From the NCBI GenBank assembly GCA_039027055.1, contig JBCCLD010000223.1, positions 1 to 7,619 of the forward strand: DNA of 7,619 bases, written 5' to 3'. The position numbers and the translations under genes were made by a program. The notes under the pieces are model-generated. The model saw only the letters and a program-made list of their open reading frames with translations. It had not been told where the DNA came from and made no database searches. Below, one piece after another: positions 1 to 6,372 of this stretch. Within the stretch, counting starts at the first letter, position 1, and every line of letters begins with the position of its first letter. Source of the DNA: JBCBEX01 sp039027055. GTDB taxonomy: Bacteria > Bacteroidota > Rhodothermia > Rhodothermales > Rubricoccaceae.

Positions 1-246
1 AGAAGACTCCTTGAGTGTGCACTAGGCGAAGGCACACCATCGCGATCCATCGAAGATGAGCATTTCTTGCTCCTGTTCCATAAGGCCGTCGCGAGTCGGG
101 TACAGTCAACGAATGCCGGGGATGGGCGTGTCGGCATTCAGATCCGCTACAATCTCAAGCATGAGCAATCGATTGCGGCGTGCGTTGCCCAACTTGAGTC
201 GCATGGGTTTTACCAAGTGGGCCGACACCGCACGCGGGAAGGGTAA
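1..246 (+). CDS. 3' end of an unrecognised protein gene (partial, runs off the left edge)
   Basis: A reading frame is open from the first base to a TAA at 244-246 (81 codons) with no ATG in it, so the start probably lies upstream of the window. The residues look protein-like rather than random: an aromatic/aliphatic stretch (EHFLLLFHKAV, about residues 21-31) and a polar C-terminal part ending in LESHGFYQVGRHRTREG. I do not recognise the family. Third codon positions are visibly less GC-rich than in the genes downstream, so this segment may be foreign or decayed. The frame continues, after its single stop codon, straight into a transporter remnant, so the true C-terminus may have been replaced by recombination. 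The open frame is certain; that it is a functional gene is not. Confidence 0.45.
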   Translation, partial: RRLLECALGEGTPSRSIEDEHFLLLFHKAVASRVQSTNAGDGRVGIQIRYNLKHEQSIAACVAQLESHGFYQVGRHRTREG

Positions 247-468
247 GGTGTCTACGCCGTCGCTGCGCGTTTGGCCACAGCGAAGGAAGTAACGGTACAA
301 CTGGCGGCTGTCGTCCTCGCTGCGGTCGGCGGCGTGGTGCTCCTCGGCGAGGCCGTCACCCTGCGCCTCGTGCTCGCGTCTGTGGCAATATTAGGCGGCG
401 TCGGGCTGTTTTTGGTCAGCAAGCGTGGATCAGACAAGGTCCGTCGCGTCTCCGTTGCCAACGAGTGA
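247..468 (+). pseudogene. C-terminal remnant of an EamA/DMT-family membrane transporter
   Basis: The translation ending at the TGA of 466-468 contains VQLAAVVLAAVGGVVLLGE followed by a leucine-rich segment with ILGGVGLFLVSKR. This matches the usual end of EamA-domain drug/metabolite transporters: a QL..PV.AALGGVLLLGE-like helix, then LRL..A..ILGGV as the last helix, then a basic cytoplasmic tail. Only about 73 codons remain of a protein normally near 290-300 residues with ten helices. Two helices can be seen, roughly codons 21-36 and 42-58 of the segment. A TTG at 271 could start translation but has no ribosome-binding sequence before it. Codon use is like the rest of the genome, unlike the frame just upstream. 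I infer a native transporter gene that lost its 5' nine-tenths when the upstream sequence was joined to it. A short functional product is possible but unlikely. Confidence 0.7.
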
Positions 469-480
469 AGAGCCGTCTTC
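467..480 (+). terminator. small hairpin overlapping the transporter remnant's stop codon
   Basis: GAAGA (467-471) and TCTTC (476-480) can pair around the four-base loop GCCG. The stem is only five pairs and no T-run follows, so it is at best a weak remnant terminator of the old transporter gene. It may equally be chance. Confidence 0.2.
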
Positions 481-591
481 GGTATCCTGGCGTCGGCCGT
501 CCCGAGACCGCCCATCTCAAGATCGTCTAGGATCAGAACCAGGCCGCACTACCATGCCTCACCTTCGCCCCATTGATGTCGCTGTGTTGTA

Positions 592-1155
592 ATGAGCCGA
601 CCGCCTCTGACCGAACACCTCGCTGTCGAGGACTTCCTCGACTTCTACTGGCTCAAGGCCGAACTCGTCGGCTTTTGCCAGCGGGTAGGCCTCCCGACCG
701 GCGGACCGAAGGTGGAGGTGCGCGAGCGCGTCGCGGCGTACCTCCGCGACGGCACCGTGCTCAAGCCCGCGCCGAAGCGCTCAGGCCCTGTCGACCCCAT
801 GCCTGACGTGCTCACAGGAGCTACGCGGATCGGTCGCGGCTGGACCTGCGGCAAGCGGCTCCGCGCGTATTTCGCAGCCGAGGTCGGGCCGTCGTTCCGC
901 TTCAACCGCGCGCTGATCGACTTCATCAAGACCGGCGAGGGCCGCCCCCTCTCAGAAGCCGTCGCGGTGTGGCGGGCCTCGAAGGAGAACCCAGAGCGCC
1001 CTATCGAGGGGCAGCTAGAGTTCAACCGCCACACGCGGGCCTACCACCGCGCCCACCCTGACGCCACACGCGAGAAGGTGCTTCGGGCGTGGAAGGCGAA
1101 GCGGGCCAAGCGGCGCTCGGAGTGGGGCGAGGCGGAGGAACCGCCCGGGACATGA
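592..1155 (+). CDS. SAP domain / DUF6434-type protein
   Basis: A 187-residue soluble protein. Residues about 12-55 (EDFLDFYWLKAELVGFCQ... then a GGPKVEVRERVAAYL helix) look like a SAP-type helix-turn-helix, a fold that often binds DNA or RNA. Residues about 67-128 resemble the DUF6434 module seen after SAP domains in bacterial proteins, with SFRFNRALIDFIKTGEG and a following SEAVAVWR helix. The C-terminus (RHTRAYHRAHPDATREKVLRAWKAKRAKRR) is strongly basic, consistent with nucleic-acid contact. No catalytic motif is visible and no signal peptide. The ATG at 592 gives the family-like N-terminus (RPPLTEHLAVEDFLDFYWLK); no Shine-Dalgarno precedes it. The gene stands alone, 123 bases after the transporter remnant and 60 before the esterase. 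The family assignment is from recalled sequence pattern; the cellular role is unknown. Confidence 0.85.
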   Translation: MSRPPLTEHLAVEDFLDFYWLKAELVGFCQRVGLPTGGPKVEVRERVAAYLRDGTVLKPAPKRSGPVDPMPDVLTGATRIGRGWTCGKRLRAYFAAEVGPSFRFNRALIDFIKTGEGRPLSEAVAVWRASKENPERPIEGQLEFNRHTRAYHRAHPDATREKVLRAWKAKRAKRRSEWGEAEEPPGT

Positions 1156-1215
1156 CGCCGACCGTCCGGTTTGGGGGATCTTCCCGGTGTATCCCGCTAA
1201 CCACACGTCCGCACC

Positions 1216-2364
1216 ATGCATGTCCGTGTCGCCTGCCTCCTCCTGTGTCTCGCTGCCGTGGTCGCTGTGCCCTCGGCCTACGCGCAGGAGCATGTGGTCA
1301 CCATCCAGGTCGTCCCGCCCGTCCACACGCCAGCGGATGCCACGCTCTACCTCACCGGCCAGGGGCCTGAGTTCGGCAACTGGAACCCCAGCGGCGTGGC
1401 GATGGCGCAGGTCAACGATACCCTCTGGGCGTTCGAAGGCTCGTTCGAGGATGGCCGGTCGCTGCTCTTCAACGTGACGCGCGGGACGTGGGGCCGCCAG
1501 GCGCTCTCCGGCCCACGCACGCCCTCGCCTGCCACGACGCTGGACGTGACGAGCGACACGACCGTCACCGTGCGGCCAGCCGACTGGGTCGACACCGCGC
1601 TCGCGTCGGCCACGGGCACGATCCGGTATCACCACCACGTCGCCAGCCCCCGCACCCGCGAGGCGCGCGACCTCGTCGTCTGGCTGCCGCCGGGATACGA
1701 CGAAGCGCCCGAGCGCCGCTACCCCGTGCTCTACATCCACGACGGGCAGAACGTGTTCGACCGCTCGACCTCGTACAGCGGGAGCGAGTGGCGGATGGAC
1801 GAGGTCGCCGACAGCCTGATCGCGCGCGGCGAAATCGAGCCGATGATCGTCGTCGGCATCAACAACACGCGGATCCGGCGGGCGGAGTACTCCGGCGGCC
1901 CGTTCGGGCGCATCTACGCCGACTTCCTCGTGGGCACGGTCAAGCCGCTCATCGACGAGACGTACCGGACGCGCCCGGACCGCGCCAACACCGCTGTTAT
2001 GGGCGCGTCGATGGGCGGGCTGATCTCGTTCTACATCCTGATGTGGCACCCCGACGTGTTCTCGAAGGCGGCGGCGCTCTCCAGCGCCTTCCCGTACGAC
2101 AACGCCGACCTCGTTGACCACATCGAGACGATGCCGCTGCCGAGCCAGCCGGTGTCGCTCTACTTCGACAACGGGACGCGCGGCATCGACCAGTTCTTCG
2201 CCGAGAGCCACACGCTCATCGTGGAGACGCTGCGCGAGCGTGGGCTGAGCGATGTCGTCTTCGAGATCTACGAGGCCGACCATACCGAGCGCGACTGGGC
2301 GCGCCGCCTCTGGCGTCCGCTGACCTACTTGTTCGGCACGGACCGCACGCCCGCCACCGACTGA
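1216..2364 (+). CDS. secreted esterase-D-like alpha/beta hydrolase with N-terminal CBM20-like domain
   Basis: A 382-residue protein. Residues 1-23 form a typical signal peptide (basic start, hydrophobic core, AYA before Gln24), so it is exported. Residues about 26-120 look like a starch/glycogen-binding domain of the CBM20 type: an early beta strand, LTGQGPEFGNWNPSG (46-60), a W near 71 and FNVTRGTW (85-92). Residues about 134-375 are a PF00756-like hydrolase (esterase D, enterochelin esterase, Fes/IroE relatives). LVVWLPPGYDE and RYPVLYIHDGQNVF lead to the nucleophile elbow GASMG with Ser265. The likely acid is Asp318 (YFDNG) and the likely base His356 (EADHTERDW). Family members cleave esters such as acylated sugars, siderophores or S-formylglutathione; the exact substrate cannot be read here, but a glucan-bound ester is suggested by the binding domain. 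Start ATG 1216 is the one that gives the signal peptide. A small membrane protein gene starts 12 bases after its stop. Confidence 0.92.
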   Translation: MHVRVACLLLCLAAVVAVPSAYAQEHVVTIQVVPPVHTPADATLYLTGQGPEFGNWNPSGVAMAQVNDTLWAFEGSFEDGRSLLFNVTRGTWGRQALSGPRTPSPATTLDVTSDTTVTVRPADWVDTALASATGTIRYHHHVASPRTREARDLVVWLPPGYDEAPERRYPVLYIHDGQNVFDRSTSYSGSEWRMDEVADSLIARGEIEPMIVVGINNTRIRRAEYSGGPFGRIYADFLVGTVKPLIDETYRTRPDRANTAVMGASMGGLISFYILMWHPDVFSKAAALSSAFPYDNADLVDHIETMPLPSQPVSLYFDNGTRGIDQFFAESHTLIVETLRERGLSDVVFEIYEADHTERDWARRLWRPLTYLFGTDRTPATD

Positions 2365-2376
2365 GATCGAATCGCC

Positions 2377-2694
2377 ATGAAGCTCCTTTTGACGATCGTC
2401 AACGTGCTCGCCGCCGCAGGCGTGCTGCTGTGGCCGCTGCTCGCGGCCATGACGGCGATGATGTTCGACGCGCCGGGCTCGGAGCGCAACCCGATCACAC
2501 GGATGCTGGCGCTGTCGATCCTGACGTATCCCATCTGGCCGATTCTAGGCAACATGCTGTTTTGGGTCAAGCGGAGCAGCGCGCCTACCGGGTGGCTGGT
2601 CGGCTTCACGGTCGTCAGCCTCCTCGGCTACGTGCTGATCGTGGCACTCTTCGTCGTGCTCGACATCGTCTGCGACGGCAACTTCGCGTGCTGA
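2377..2694 (+). CDS. small three-helix membrane protein, unknown function
   Basis: A 105-residue protein with three clear hydrophobic stretches at about residues 4-30, 42-64 and 72-96, separated by short polar loops (DAPGSERNPITR and KRSSAPTG), and a short tail with two cysteines (CDGNFAC). The positive-inside rule is ambiguous because both loops carry charges. I do not recognise a family with a known function. The start ATG lies only 12 bases after the esterase stop codon and no promoter or terminator is visible in the gap, so the two are probably co-transcribed. That does not by itself show a shared function. Codon use is normal for the window, which supports a real gene. Confidence 0.72.
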   Translation: MKLLLTIVNVLAAAGVLLWPLLAAMTAMMFDAPGSERNPITRMLALSILTYPIWPILGNMLFWVKRSSAPTGWLVGFTVVSLLGYVLIVALFVVLDIVCDGNFAC

Positions 2695-2722
2695 CGAGGT
2701 CTACGATGACGGGGCCAGGCGT

Positions 2723-3405
2723 ATGAGTCATCGAGCGAACTACGCCGTGCGCGAGAACGGGCGCGTCCGCTTCGCCACAGACCGCCACGGCGGCACGAGT
2801 CTGCCGGATGTGCTATTCAGAGGCGCGGCCCATGTCTGTGCGTGGCTCGACGAGTTCGATGCAGCGACGCCCGGCGATCTCTACGACGAGGCGATGTGCG
2901 AGGGCCTGCTGCTGCTCGACCTCGACGAGCGCGTGGTGCTCTGCGACGGCGTCTCGGAGCTGATGTTCGAGGGGGCGTATCGGCGGTGCAGTGGCGCGCG
3001 CCGGACGGCTCCTGGGCGTGGACAGTGATAGACGCAGGGCCGCTCGATATGCTCCACGTCGGTCGTGCACTGCTGGACATCGTGCCCGAGACGACCGCCG
3101 TTGAGCAACGGGACCGCCTGCCGCCCTGGGGAGTGCTCCGCGTCGACGAGCGTGAGCGTCGGTTGGAGGTATGGACCGATGTGCCGGTGGTGCGTCTGGT
3201 GGAGGAGACCGAGGCGCGGTGGCCGGGGTGGACGGTGGTGCCGCTGTCGTTCCGCAGGGCAGCGATGCTGACTCGTCTCGGGGATCGGTTTTTCCTCACG
3301 CACGCAGACGTGGACCGCGCCTTCGCATACCTGCGTGCGCGGCTCGACCACCCAGGAAGCGCCCCCCTTCGATGCAACTGTGAGGCAATTCGAGGCACGC
3401 AGTAG
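2723..3405 (+). pseudogene. unrecognised soluble protein gene, split by a -1 frameshift
   Basis: The first part starts at ATG 2723 (MSHRANYAVRENGRVRF...) and is protein-like to about residue 86, where it reads LMFEGAY (2960-2980), then becomes low-quality Arg/Gly-rich and stops at 3028. The natural continuation is in the frame whose codons begin one base earlier: AVQWRAPDGSWAWTVIDAGP from about 2983 to the TAG at 3403-3405. Joined, they give about 227 residues ending RLDHPGSAPLRCNCEAIRGTQ. Restoring one base, either in the five-G run 2971-2975 or in CGGCGG at 2981-2986, restores one frame (for example EGAYRAVQW). The site does not fit the canonical X XXY YYZ slippery heptamer, so programmed frameshifting is less likely than a one-base deletion or sequencing error. 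The start MSHRANY..RENG recalls a family of hypothetical bacterial proteins, but I cannot name a function. It begins 28 bases after the membrane protein gene. Confidence 0.72.
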
Positions 3406-3552
3406 CGCCGAGCAGCGATTGCCCCGTTGGTGATGCCAGATTGGCTCGACGCGTCCCGACCCGAGGCACCGAGGGGCGACGTCTGAGGGCCGAGAGCAAC
3501 CTCCGGTCTTGACACATACCTCTGCAGGAGTCGCGCGAAACGCTGCCTGTGC

Positions 3553-3655
3553 TGGCACCCCCTGTCCTGCGTCGCCTCCGCTCCTCGGACTGTCCCCTTC
3601 GACGCCGAGGGGGACAGCTTGCGCGCCGTTGCAGGCGTGCAAGCAGGGGGTGGCA
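3553..3655 (+). other. nested inverted repeats: candidate structured RNA or dispersed palindromic element
   Basis: An outer stem pairs 3553-3564 with 3644-3655 (TGGCACCCCCTG against CAGGGGGTGGCA; 11 of 12 pairs, one G-G mismatch). Inside it three hairpins lie side by side without gaps. The first is 3577-3589 (TCCG/CGGA, four pairs, five-base loop). The second is 3590-3617 (CTGTCCCCTTC against GAGGGGGACAG, 11 pairs including one G-U, six-base loop). The third is 3618-3643 (CTTGCGCGCC against GGCGTGCAAG, ten pairs including one G-U, six-base loop). The two G-U pairs would be C-A mismatches on the other strand, so if it acts as RNA the + strand is favoured. Similar cytosine- and guanine-rich palindromes are common as dispersed intergenic repeats in bacteria, which is the main alternative to a non-coding RNA. 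I cannot assign it to a known RNA family. Confidence 0.5.
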
Positions 3656-3656
3656 A

Positions 3657-3668
3657 GCCGTGCACGGC
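3657..3668. repeat. 12-bp perfect palindrome next to the tandem array
   Basis: GCCGTGCACGGC reads the same on both strands and its last base is the first base of the tandem array. It could be a protein-binding site or part of the same repeated element. Because of the high GC content a palindrome of this length may also be chance. Confidence 0.5.
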
Positions 3669-3741
3669 CGCAGAGCGAGGCCGCAGAGCGAGGCCGCAGA
3701 GCGAGGCCGCAGAGCGAGGCCGCAGAGCGAGGCCGCAGAGC
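3668..3741 (+). repeat. tandem array of a 13-bp unit, about 5.7 copies
   Basis: The unit CCGCAGAGCGAGG is repeated perfectly at 3668, 3681, 3694, 3707 and 3720, then a partial ninth-base copy (CCGCAGAGC) occupies 3733-3741. The copies are identical, which points to recent expansion or ongoing slippage. Thirteen is not a multiple of three, so the array cannot be a conserved protein repeat in a single register; it produces the same 13-residue pseudo-repeat (RPQSEAAERGRRA) in all three forward frames. It is not a CRISPR array because there are no spacers. Confidence 0.95.
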
Positions 3742-3881
3742 TCTTGCGCACCTGCGTATTCCGGGTCGAGCACACGTGGTACTGCTGAATTTGGTATCGG
3801 ACATCGAGACGGTGACGGTATTTTCCCACTCCCATCTCCGAGGTCGCCCGTCCTGCCTCGTCCCTGCATCCCGCTCCCGCC

Positions 3882-6248
3882 GTGAAGAAGAACGACGCCC
3901 TCCTCCGCCAGCTTGGCTTCTGGGACGCGCTCACCATCGGCGTCGGGACGATGATCGGGGCGGGCATCTTCCTGCTCTCGGGCGTCGCGGTGGCGATGAC
4001 GGGCCCGGCCGCGCTCCTCGCCTACCTCGCCGCGGGCGTCGTCTGCGTCATCACGGCGGCCAGCACCGCCGAACTCGCGACCGGCATGCCTACCTCGGGC
4101 GGGGACTACTACTTTGTCTCGCGCGCGCTCGGACCCGCGTTCGGGGCCGTCTCGGGCATCGGGATCTGGCTCAGCCTCACGTTTGCGATCGCGTTCTACC
4201 TGTTCGGGCTGGGCGAGTACCTGGCGCAGTTCACGCCGCTGACGCCGTTCTGGGGCGCGCTCGGCGGCGGGCTGCTGCTCGTGGGGCTCAACATCCTCGG
4301 CGCGAAGGAGTCGGGGCGCGTGCAGGTGGTGGTGGTGCTCATCCTGCTCGTCATCCTCGGCGGCTTCAGTGCGCTGGCGGCGTTCCAGATCGAGGCCGAG
4401 AACTACGCGCCGTTTTTTCCCTTTGGCACCGCGCCCATCGCCGCGACGACGGCGCTCGTCTTCGTCTCGTTCCTTGGCTTCGTCAAGATTGCGGCCGTCG
4501 CCGAGGAGATCAAGGACCCGGCGAGGAACCTGCCGCGCACGCTCATCGGCTCGGTGATCCTGGTGACGATCCTCTACGGCGTGATCGTGCTCGTGATCGC
4601 GGGACTGTTTCCTCAGGACGTGATCGCCGAGGTGAAGGACCCGCTCACGGCGGCGGCGCGCAGCCTCCTCGGCCCGGTCGGTGCCGGCATCGTCATCTTC
4701 GCGGGGCTGCTCGCCACGCTCTCATCGGCGAACGCGAGCATCTTCGCGGCGTCGCGCATCAACCTCGCGATGGCGCGCGACCGCATGGTGCCGGGCTGGC
4801 TCGCCGCGATCCACCCGAGGCGGCTCACGCCCTACCGCGCGATCCTCGTCACGGGCGTGCTCACGCTCGCGCTGCTGCTGATCGAGGACCTGGAGACGCT
4901 CGCCAAGACGGCCAGCGTGCTCCAACTCTACAGCTACGCCGCGCTCAACCTCGGCTGCGCGGTGCTACGCGCGGCGCGGCCGGCGTGGTACCGCCCGTCG
5001 TACCGCGTGCCGGGGACGCCGTTTGTGCAGGTTTTCGCAGCGCTCGCGTGCGTGGCGATCATCGGCTACTCGGGCACGTTCGCACAGCTGGCGCTCGTCG
5101 GGCTGATCGTGCTGAGCCTCGGGTGGTACGTCGTCTGGGGCCGCCAGCGCGTCGAGATCGAGCACGCCGTGGCCAACCTGAAGGCTCGTTATGCCGAGCG
5201 TGGCTGGGCGATGTTCTTCGACAAGGCCCCCGCCTATGCCGACGAGGTCGAGGCCGCGGCGCCCGCGCGCGACGCCATCGACACGGAGGATCCGCGCCGC
5301 GTGCTGGTCGCGCTCGCCAACCCCGCGCACGGGGCCGACCTGCTGCGGCTGGGCCGCCACGTCGCCACCGGCACCGAGGCGGGCGGGCAGGTCCTCGGTC
5401 TCCACCTCGTGCGCGTGCCGATCCAGACGCCACTCACCACCGCCCGCGACCGCTTCGCGACCCGGCAGCCCGCCATCGACGCGACGCTCCAGCGGCTGGT
5501 GGACGAGGTCCGCGACGGCCGCCCCGCCACCGCCGACGCTGCAGACGTGCTGAGCACGACCACGCTCGCGACGCTCACCGACGTGGCCCATGACGTGTTC
5601 GAGGGGCTCGTCGCCGAGACGTCGGCGCGGCAGAGCGACCTGCTGCTGATGGGCTGGCGCGGCGGCTTCTCGCTCGGCAGCACCGAGTCGCCCGTGAAGC
5701 GCGTCATCCTCGACACGCCCGCCGACCTGGCCGTGCTGCGAGACCGCGGCCTCGGGCGCCTCCGCTCGATCCTCGTGCCGTGGGGCGGGGGGGCGCACGC
5801 CCACCTCGGCCTGGAACTGGCCATCCGCATCGCCCGCGCGACGGGGGCCGCCATCCACCTCCAGCGGCTCGTCCGCGCCGACGTCGACACCGCGCAGGAG
5901 CGCGCGGCGCTCGCCAAGGACACCGCCGCCATCGTCGGCGACTACAACCCGGTGCTCTACCACGTGGACCGGGCCGAGGACGTCGTGGCGGGCATCGAGG
6001 GCCGCATGCACGCCGACGCCTACGACCTCGTCATTATCGGGGCGTCGCACGAGTGGTCGATCCGCACGGCGGTCTTCGGTACGATCCCGGACATCGTCGC
6101 CGACCGCGCGCCGTGCTCGGTGCTGATGGTCCGCCGCTACCGCACCGAGGGCTGGGCCGCTCGCACCGCCGAGCGCGTCAAGCGTATGAAGGAGGCCGCA
6201 GGGATGACGACCTCGCCGGAGGGCGGCGTGGCGAAGGAGGCGTCGTAG
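3882..6248 (+). CDS. APC-superfamily amino-acid permease fused to two universal stress protein domains
   Basis: A 788-residue inner-membrane protein. Residues about 9-420 form the permease with about 12 hydrophobic helices. The first carries the glycine-rich substrate motif GVGTMIGAGIF (20-30) and the cytoplasmic loop carries EEIKDPARNLPR (208-219), both hallmarks of APC amino acid/polyamine/organocation transporters. A linker (421-470) leads to two UspA-like domains. The first is at about 471-620 (RVLVALANPAHGADLL, DLLLMGWRGG). The second is at about 627-752 (RSILVPWGGGAHAHLGLELA, DLVIIGASHEWSIRTAVFGT, PCSVLMVRR). In the usual USP nucleotide motif (G-x2-G-x9-G-S/T) the second domain keeps the first Gly and the final FGT but has His where the second Gly is expected. 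The first domain keeps Gx2G (GWRG, 591-594) but its later part is altered. The USP part is likely cytosolic and regulatory. The substrate is unknown. Translation starts at GTG 3882, which directly yields MKKND..LRQLGFWDAL, the family-typical N-terminus. Confidence 0.94.
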   Translation: MKKNDALLRQLGFWDALTIGVGTMIGAGIFLLSGVAVAMTGPAALLAYLAAGVVCVITAASTAELATGMPTSGGDYYFVSRALGPAFGAVSGIGIWLSLTFAIAFYLFGLGEYLAQFTPLTPFWGALGGGLLLVGLNILGAKESGRVQVVVVLILLVILGGFSALAAFQIEAENYAPFFPFGTAPIAATTALVFVSFLGFVKIAAVAEEIKDPARNLPRTLIGSVILVTILYGVIVLVIAGLFPQDVIAEVKDPLTAAARSLLGPVGAGIVIFAGLLATLSSANASIFAASRINLAMARDRMVPGWLAAIHPRRLTPYRAILVTGVLTLALLLIEDLETLAKTASVLQLYSYAALNLGCAVLRAARPAWYRPSYRVPGTPFVQVFAALACVAIIGYSGTFAQLALVGLIVLSLGWYVVWGRQRVEIEHAVANLKARYAERGWAMFFDKAPAYADEVEAAAPARDAIDTEDPRRVLVALANPAHGADLLRLGRHVATGTEAGGQVLGLHLVRVPIQTPLTTARDRFATRQPAIDATLQRLVDEVRDGRPATADAADVLSTTTLATLTDVAHDVFEGLVAETSARQSDLLLMGWRGGFSLGSTESPVKRVILDTPADLAVLRDRGLGRLRSILVPWGGGAHAHLGLELAIRIARATGAAIHLQRLVRADVDTAQERAALAKDTAAIVGDYNPVLYHVDRAEDVVAGIEGRMHADAYDLVIIGASHEWSIRTAVFGTIPDIVADRAPCSVLMVRRYRTEGWAARTAERVKRMKEAAGMTTSPEGGVAKEAS

Positions 6249-6281
6249 CACCAAGGCGTAGCTCCAGGGCTGTTTTGGCAA

Positions 6282-6304
6282 GGGTGACACGGTTGATGTC
6301 ACCC
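6282..6304 (+). promoter_or_regulatory. perfect inverted repeat between the permease and umuD
   Basis: GGGTGACA (6282-6289) and TGTCACCC (6297-6304) are exact inverted copies around a seven-base centre. It lies 33 bases after the permease stop and 68 before the umuD start. It could be a factor-independent terminator of the permease gene, but no T-run follows, only cytosines. It could instead be an operator, since umuDC genes are usually controlled by LexA and TGACA/TGTCA half-sites suit a dimeric repressor. It does not match the LexA boxes I know from E. coli, Gram-positives or Alphaproteobacteria. Confidence 0.5.
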
Positions 6305-6372
6305 CCCTCGACGTGTTTGGGAGCGCGCTCGCCCACCTCTCGTTACGATCCCTCGAAGCGCCATGCCCCTCC

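Larger units (their letters stand above)
3406..3881. other. 476-base intergenic region with structured and repeated DNA
   Basis: No convincing protein gene is present here on either strand. Open frames crossing it are Arg-, Pro- and Ser-rich and owe their length to the tandem repeat. It contains in order: an unremarkable stretch (3406-3552) with an isolated TTGACA at 3509-3514 that lacks a good -10 partner; the nested inverted repeats 3553-3655; a 12-bp palindrome (3657-3668); the 13-bp tandem array (3668-3741); and a leader of about 140 bases before the permease start, with no terminator and only a weak promoter-like TTTGG (3790-3794) and TATTTT (3819-3824). Confidence 0.8.

Noticed and set aside
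583..592. Extended -10-like TGTTGTAAT just before the SAP-domain gene
   Set aside because: It overlaps the start codon, so transcription would begin inside the coding sequence.
1170..1197. Promoter before the esterase (TTTG at 1170-1173, TATCCC at 1190-1195)
   Set aside because: Spacing is plausible for a sigma-70-like promoter but both boxes are poor matches; too weak to list as a feature.
1015..2283. Long antisense open frame opposite the esterase
   Set aside because: It mirrors the high-GC codon bias of the + strand gene, is rich in Arg, Val, Asp and Gly without motifs, and the esterase on the + strand has signal peptide, domains and triad.
2971..2977. Programmed -1 ribosomal frameshift heptamer
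   Set aside because: GGGGGCG allows the P-site but not the A-site codon to re-pair after slipping, so it is not a standard slippery site; kept only as a lesion.
3509..3540. TTGACA as a -35 promoter box upstream of the folded element
   Set aside because: No acceptable -10 hexamer occurs 15-19 bases downstream; the spacing region ends in GCGCGC.
3666..3741. Possible CRISPR array
   Set aside because: The repeats are directly adjacent with a 13-base period and no spacers.
3790..3826. Bacteroidota-type promoter (TTTG then TAnnTTTG) before the permease
   Set aside because: TTTG is present at 3790-3793, but the second element TATTTTCC matches poorly and the spacing (25) is longer than the usual 19 or so.
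3509..5593. Long + strand open frame running from the intergenic repeats into the permease in another frame
   Set aside because: Its sequence is the 13-bp repeat read as protein, then Arg-rich frame-shifted permease sequence; no family features.
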